From the NCBI GenBank assembly GCA_030039095.1, contig JASHQP010000509.1, positions 1 to 11,717 on the forward strand: DNA of 11,717 bases, in the 5' to 3' direction. Below the pieces are notes generated by a model. The model had not been told where the DNA came from, made no database searches, and saw only the letters and a list, made by a program, of their open reading frames with translations. Position numbers and translations under genes: made by a program. Source of the stretch: Streptosporangiaceae bacterium (GTDB lineage: Bacteria > Actinomycetota > Actinomycetes > Streptosporangiales > Streptosporangiaceae). This document shows positions 8,852-11,717 of this stretch, piece by piece. Numbering within the stretch: the first letter of the stretch is position 1; every line of letters begins with the position of its first letter.

Positions 8852-8932
8852 ACCCCCCAACGACAAACCGCGCGCGGCTCGATTCCGGGGCCCCCGGAAA
8901 ACCTGCTCCGTGGCCGGCCAGCTACGGTCCGT

Positions 8933-9442
8933 CTAGAGGGTCGGGTAGCGGCCGAGCGGGCCCGCGCCGTTCCCGTCGGCCGGGCTGCCATCGAGGTCGT
9001 CTCCCTCGTCATCGTCGTCGGGCTCCGGGCGGACCCGGTAGGGATCCGGGTCGCCCGCGGGCTCGGCGCCCACCCGGGCCGCCGCGACCTCGGCGTCGGC
9101 GTCGCGGGCCCGGGCCACGAGCTCCTCGATGTTCCGCGCCGTGTCGGGCACCGTGTCCTCCTCGAAGGTGATCGAGGGCGTGTGCTTCACCCCGGTCTGC
9201 CTGCCAACCTCGGACCGGATCAGGCCGGCGGCGCTGGCCAGCGCGGCGGCCGACGCGGCGCGTTCCTCCGCGGTTCCGTAGACCGTGTAAAAAACGGTAG
9301 CCTCGCGGAGGTCGCCGGTCACCCGGGCCTCGGTTACCGTGACGAAGCCGAGCCTCGGGTCCTTGATCCGGCGCTCCAGCATCTCGGCGACGATCTGCGC
9401 GATCGCCTCGCCCAGCCTGCGCGCCCGGCCCGTGTCCACCAT
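8933..9442 (-). CDS. rbfA: 30S ribosome-binding factor A
   Basis: RbfA binds the immature 30S subunit and assists 16S rRNA 5'-end maturation. The protein has 169 residues. The KH-type core comprises RARRLGEAIAQIVAEMLERRIKDPRLGFVTVTEARVTGDL (6-45), REATVFYTVYG (46-56) and GRQTGVKHTPSITFEEDTVPD (80-100). A disordered, Asp/Glu/Pro-rich tail (about 128-169) is common in actinobacteria. The open frame extends upstream to 9634, but that part is a shadow of ylxP. The ATG at 9442 starts the homologous region, 7 nt after the ylxP stop. GAGGAGGAG, which codes the last Glu codons of YlxP, serves as ribosome binding site about 10 nt upstream. A second in-frame GTG follows immediately. Position after infB and ylxP supports the call. 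Confidence 0.95.
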   Translation of the reverse strand: MVDTGRARRLGEAIAQIVAEMLERRIKDPRLGFVTVTEARVTGDLREATVFYTVYGTAEERAASAAALASAAGLIRSEVGRQTGVKHTPSITFEEDTVPDTARNIEELVARARDADAEVAAARVGAEPAGDPDPYRVRPEPDDDDEGDDLDGSPADGNGAGPLGRYPTL

Positions 9443-9449
9443 GGCTGGC

Positions 9450-9746
9450 TCACTCCTCCTCGCTGAACAGCCGCTGCCTCGCGGACAGCAGCTCAATGTC
9501 GGGTCGGCCCGCGACGAAACGCTCGCACGCGTCGAGAACCTCGGTGGCCCGCGCCGCCGTCGACGCCGCCACCGCCACGCCGATCTCCGCCCGCCGGTGC
9601 AGGTCGAGGTGCCCGGTCTCGGCCACGGACGCACCCGGGAAACGCCGGGTCACGTCCGCGATCAGCGGCCGGACCGCGGAACGCTTCTGCTTCAGCGAGC
9701 GCACGTCTCCGAGCAGCACGTCCAGCGTTAGCGCACCCACATACAT
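9450..9746 (-). CDS. ylxP: DUF503 (YlxP) family protein
   Basis: This is a 98-residue protein with the DUF503 pattern: YVGALTLDVLLGDVRSLKQKRSAVRPLIADVTRRFPGASVAETGHLDLHRRAEIGVAVAA spans about residues 2-61, with SLKQKR (17-22) the most conserved part. It ends in an acidic FSEEE whose codons form the rbfA ribosome binding site. The small alpha/beta protein is conserved between infB and rbfA in Bacillus and in many actinobacteria, which suggests a ribosome- or RNA-related role, but its function is not established. The ATG lies 27 nt after infB with only a weak GGGA upstream, so expression probably follows infB. The family call is sure. Confidence 0.92.
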   Translation of the reverse strand: MYVGALTLDVLLGDVRSLKQKRSAVRPLIADVTRRFPGASVAETGHLDLHRRAEIGVAVAASTAARATEVLDACERFVAGRPDIELLSARQRLFSEEE

Positions 9747-9773
9747 TCGGTGTTCCCGGCTGATGACTGAGCG

Positions 9774-11717
9774 CTATGCCCTTGGCTTCTCCCGCATCTC
9801 GAACGTCTCGATCACGTCGCCGACCCGGACGTCGTTGTAGCCGAGGCCGATGCCGCACTCGAAGCCCTCGCGGACCTCGGTGGCATCGTCCTTGAACCGG
9901 CGCAGCGACTCGATGCTGAGGCTGTCCGAGACCACGACGCCGTCGCGGACTAGGCGTGCCTTGCTGTGGCGGGTGATCGTGCCGGAGCGGACGATGCAGC
10001 CTGCCACGTTGCCGACCCTGGGCACCCGGAAGATCTCCCGCACCTCGGCGGTGCCGAGCTGGGCTTCCTCGAATATCGGCTTCAGCATGCCCTTGAGCGC
10101 GGCCTCGACTTCCTCGATGGCCTGGTAGATCACCGAGTAGTAGCGGATGTCCACGCCCTCGCGCTGGGCGAGCTCGCCGGCCCGGCCCGCCGGGCGGACG
10201 TTGAAGCCGATGATCACGGCCTCGGAGGCGATGGCCAGGTTGACGTCGTCCTGGGTGATCGCGCCGACGCCACGGCCGATGACCCGGAGCACGACTTCCT
10301 CGCCGACGTCGAGCTGGAGCAGGGCATCTTCGAGCGCCTCGACCGAACCGGACACGTCGCCCTTGATGATGAGAAGCAGCTCTTCCCGCTCGCCGGACTT
10401 GAGCGCCGACTCCAGGTCCTCCAGGGTGACCCGCGGCCGCCGCTGCGCGAACATCGCGCTGCGTTCCCTGGCCTCGCGCCGCTCGGCGATCTGCCGGGCG
10501 ACTCGGTCGTCGTCGACCACCAGGAAGCTGTCGCCGGCGTTGGGCACCGCGGTGAGACCGAGCACCTGCACCGGCCGGGACGGCGGCGCCTCGCTGACCG
10601 TGTCACGGTTCTCGTCCAGCATGGCCCGGACCCGGCCGAACGCCTCGCCGCAGACGATCGAGTCACCGATCCGCAGCGTCCCGCGCTGCACGAGCACGGT
10701 GGCGACCGGCCCGCGGCCCTTGTCCAGCTCGGCCTCGATCGCGACACCCTGAGCCTGCTGGTCGGGATTGGCGCGCAGGTCCAGCTCGGCGTCCGCGGTC
10801 AGCACGATCGCCTCGAGCAGGTCATCGATGCCGGTGCCCTCCCGGGCGGACACGTCGACGAAGAGGTTCTGGCCGCCGAACTCCTCGGCCACCAGCCCGT
10901 ACTCGGTGAGCTGCGCACGGACCCGGGCCGGGTCGGCGCCCTCCTTGTCGATCTTGTTGACCGCCACGACGATCGGCACGCCGGCCGCCTGAGCGTGGTT
11001 GAGCGCCTCGGTGGTCTGCGGCTTCACGCCGTCGTCCGCCGCGACCACGAGCACGACCAGGTCGGTCGTCTCGGCACCGCGGGCACGCATGGCGGTGAAG
11101 GCCTCGTGACCAGGAGTGTCGATGAAGGTGATTCTCCGCTCCTGGCCGTCGACCTTGGTGTTGGCCTGATACGCGCCGATGTGCTGGGTGATGCCGCCGG
11201 CCTCGTGAGCCACCACGTTCGTGCGCCTGATCGCGTCGAGCAGCTTGGTCTTGCCGTGGTCGACGTGACCCATCACGGTCACCACCGGCGGGCGGGGCAG
11301 CAGGTCGGAGTCCTCGCCCTCGTCCTCGCCGAACTCGATGTCGAACGCCTCGAGCAGCTCCCGGTCCTCCTCCTCGGGGGAGACGACCTGGACGTTGTAG
11401 TTCAGCTCGGCGCCGAGCAACTGCAGCGTCTCGTCGTTGACCGACTGGGTCGCGGTCACCATCTCGCCAAGGTGGAAGAGCACCTGCACCAGCGAGGCAG
11501 GGTTCACCCCGATCTTGTCGGCGAAGTCACTCAGCGACGCACCCCGCGAGAGCCGGATGACCTGCCCGTTCCCGCGCGGGATCGACACGCCGCCGATCGC
11601 CGGCGCCTGCATGTTGTCGAACTCCTGGCGCCTCTGCTTCCTCGACCTCCGGGCCCGGGCCGGGCGCCCGCCCGGCCGCCCGAATGCGCCCTGGGTGCCG
11701 CTCCTGCCGCGGCCGCC
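9774..11717 (-). CDS. infB: Translation initiation factor IF-2 (5' end outside window)
   Basis: IF-2 is the GTPase that brings fMet-tRNA to the 30S subunit and promotes subunit joining. The frame is open to the window edge, giving 647 visible residues. The first 35 ([16 protein letters not shown] and a basic stretch to QEFDN) are the end of the long Gly/Arg-rich N-terminal extension of actinobacterial IF-2, so the ATG at 11612 is not the start. An IF2-N module follows (visible residues about 40-110). The G domain has GHVDHGKT at 150-157, DTPGHEAF at 200-207, NKID at 254-257 and SAREGTG at 290-296. Domains II and III follow, and a C2 domain ([20 protein letters not shown] to [14 protein letters not shown]) ends the protein. 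All GTPase motifs are intact. ylxP begins 27 nt downstream. Confidence 0.98.
   Translation of the reverse strand, partial: GGRGRSGTQGAFGRPGGRPARARRSRKQRRQEFDNMQAPAIGGVSIPRGNGQVIRLSRGASLSDFADKIGVNPASLVQVLFHLGEMVTATQSVNDETLQLLGAELNYNVQVVSPEEEDRELLEAFDIEFGEDEGEDSDLLPRPPVVTVMGHVDHGKTKLLDAIRRTNVVAHEAGGITQHIGAYQANTKVDGQERRITFIDTPGHEAFTAMRARGAETTDLVVLVVAADDGVKPQTTEALNHAQAAGVPIVVAVNKIDKEGADPARVRAQLTEYGLVAEEFGGQNLFVDVSAREGTGIDDLLEAIVLTADAELDLRANPDQQAQGVAIEAELDKGRGPVATVLVQRGTLRIGDSIVCGEAFGRVRAMLDENRDTVSEAPPSRPVQVLGLTAVPNAGDSFLVVDDDRVARQIAERREARERSAMFAQRRPRVTLEDLESALKSGEREELLLIIKGDVSGSVEALEDALLQLDVGEEVVLRVIGRGVGAITQDDVNLAIASEAVIIGFNVRPAGRAGELAQREGVDIRYYSVIYQAIEEVEAALKGMLKPIFEEAQLGTAEVREIFRVPRVGNVAGCIVRSGTITRHSKARLVRDGVVVSDSLSIESLRRFKDDATEVREGFECGIGLGYNDVRVGDVIETFEMREKPRA

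Noticed and set aside
11613..11717. Non-coding leader upstream of an infB start at 11612
   Set aside because: All 35 codons are open and encode the typical Gly/Arg-rich IF-2 extension, so the gene continues beyond the window.

Overview
The window is very GC-rich (judged by eye at about 70%, not counted). It carries eleven genes, all on the minus strand, packed head to tail. The order infB - ylxP (DUF503) - rbfA - nrnA - truB - ribF - rpsO - pnp - pepR (M16 peptidase) - dapB, the many GTG starts and the protein sequences point to a chromosomal core region of a high-GC actinomycete (Actinomycetota). I cannot name the genus with confidence. Nothing suggests a mobile element: there are no transposases, tRNAs, phage genes, CRISPR arrays or AT-rich islands.

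Layout in transcription order (right to left). infB enters from the right edge without its start (9774-11717). It is followed by ylxP (9450-9746), rbfA (8933-9442), a 154-nt gap with a striking G6/C6 hairpin, nrnA (7729-8778), truB (6767-7732, sharing a GTGA start/stop with nrnA), ribF (5737-6687), a 232-nt leader, rpsO (5235-5504), a 250-nt structured intergenic region, pnp (2618-4984), pepR (1305-2621, sharing ATGA with pnp), dapB (496-1239) and a small YccF-type membrane protein (19-414).

The block is an RNA and translation cluster. IF-2 starts translation, RbfA matures the 30S subunit, TruB makes pseudouridine-55 in tRNA, and S15 is a primary 30S assembly protein. PNPase and NrnA take part in RNA turnover, PNPase acting on long RNAs and NrnA on the shortest fragments and pAp. 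RibF makes FMN/FAD and is an old passenger of this cluster. PepR and DapB follow at their usual actinobacterial position.

I found no undescribed system. The unexplained content is mostly RNA-level: strong hairpins without U-tracts in the rbfA-nrnA, ribF-rpsO and rpsO-pnp gaps, a possible leaderless start for nrnA, an unusual truB start overlapping a full Shine-Dalgarno sequence, a tandem-repeat-coded RGD tail on PNPase, and a 20-bp tandem duplication after dapB. Two start sites differ clearly from the longest open frames: pnp starts at the GTG at 4984 and rbfA at the ATG at 9442.
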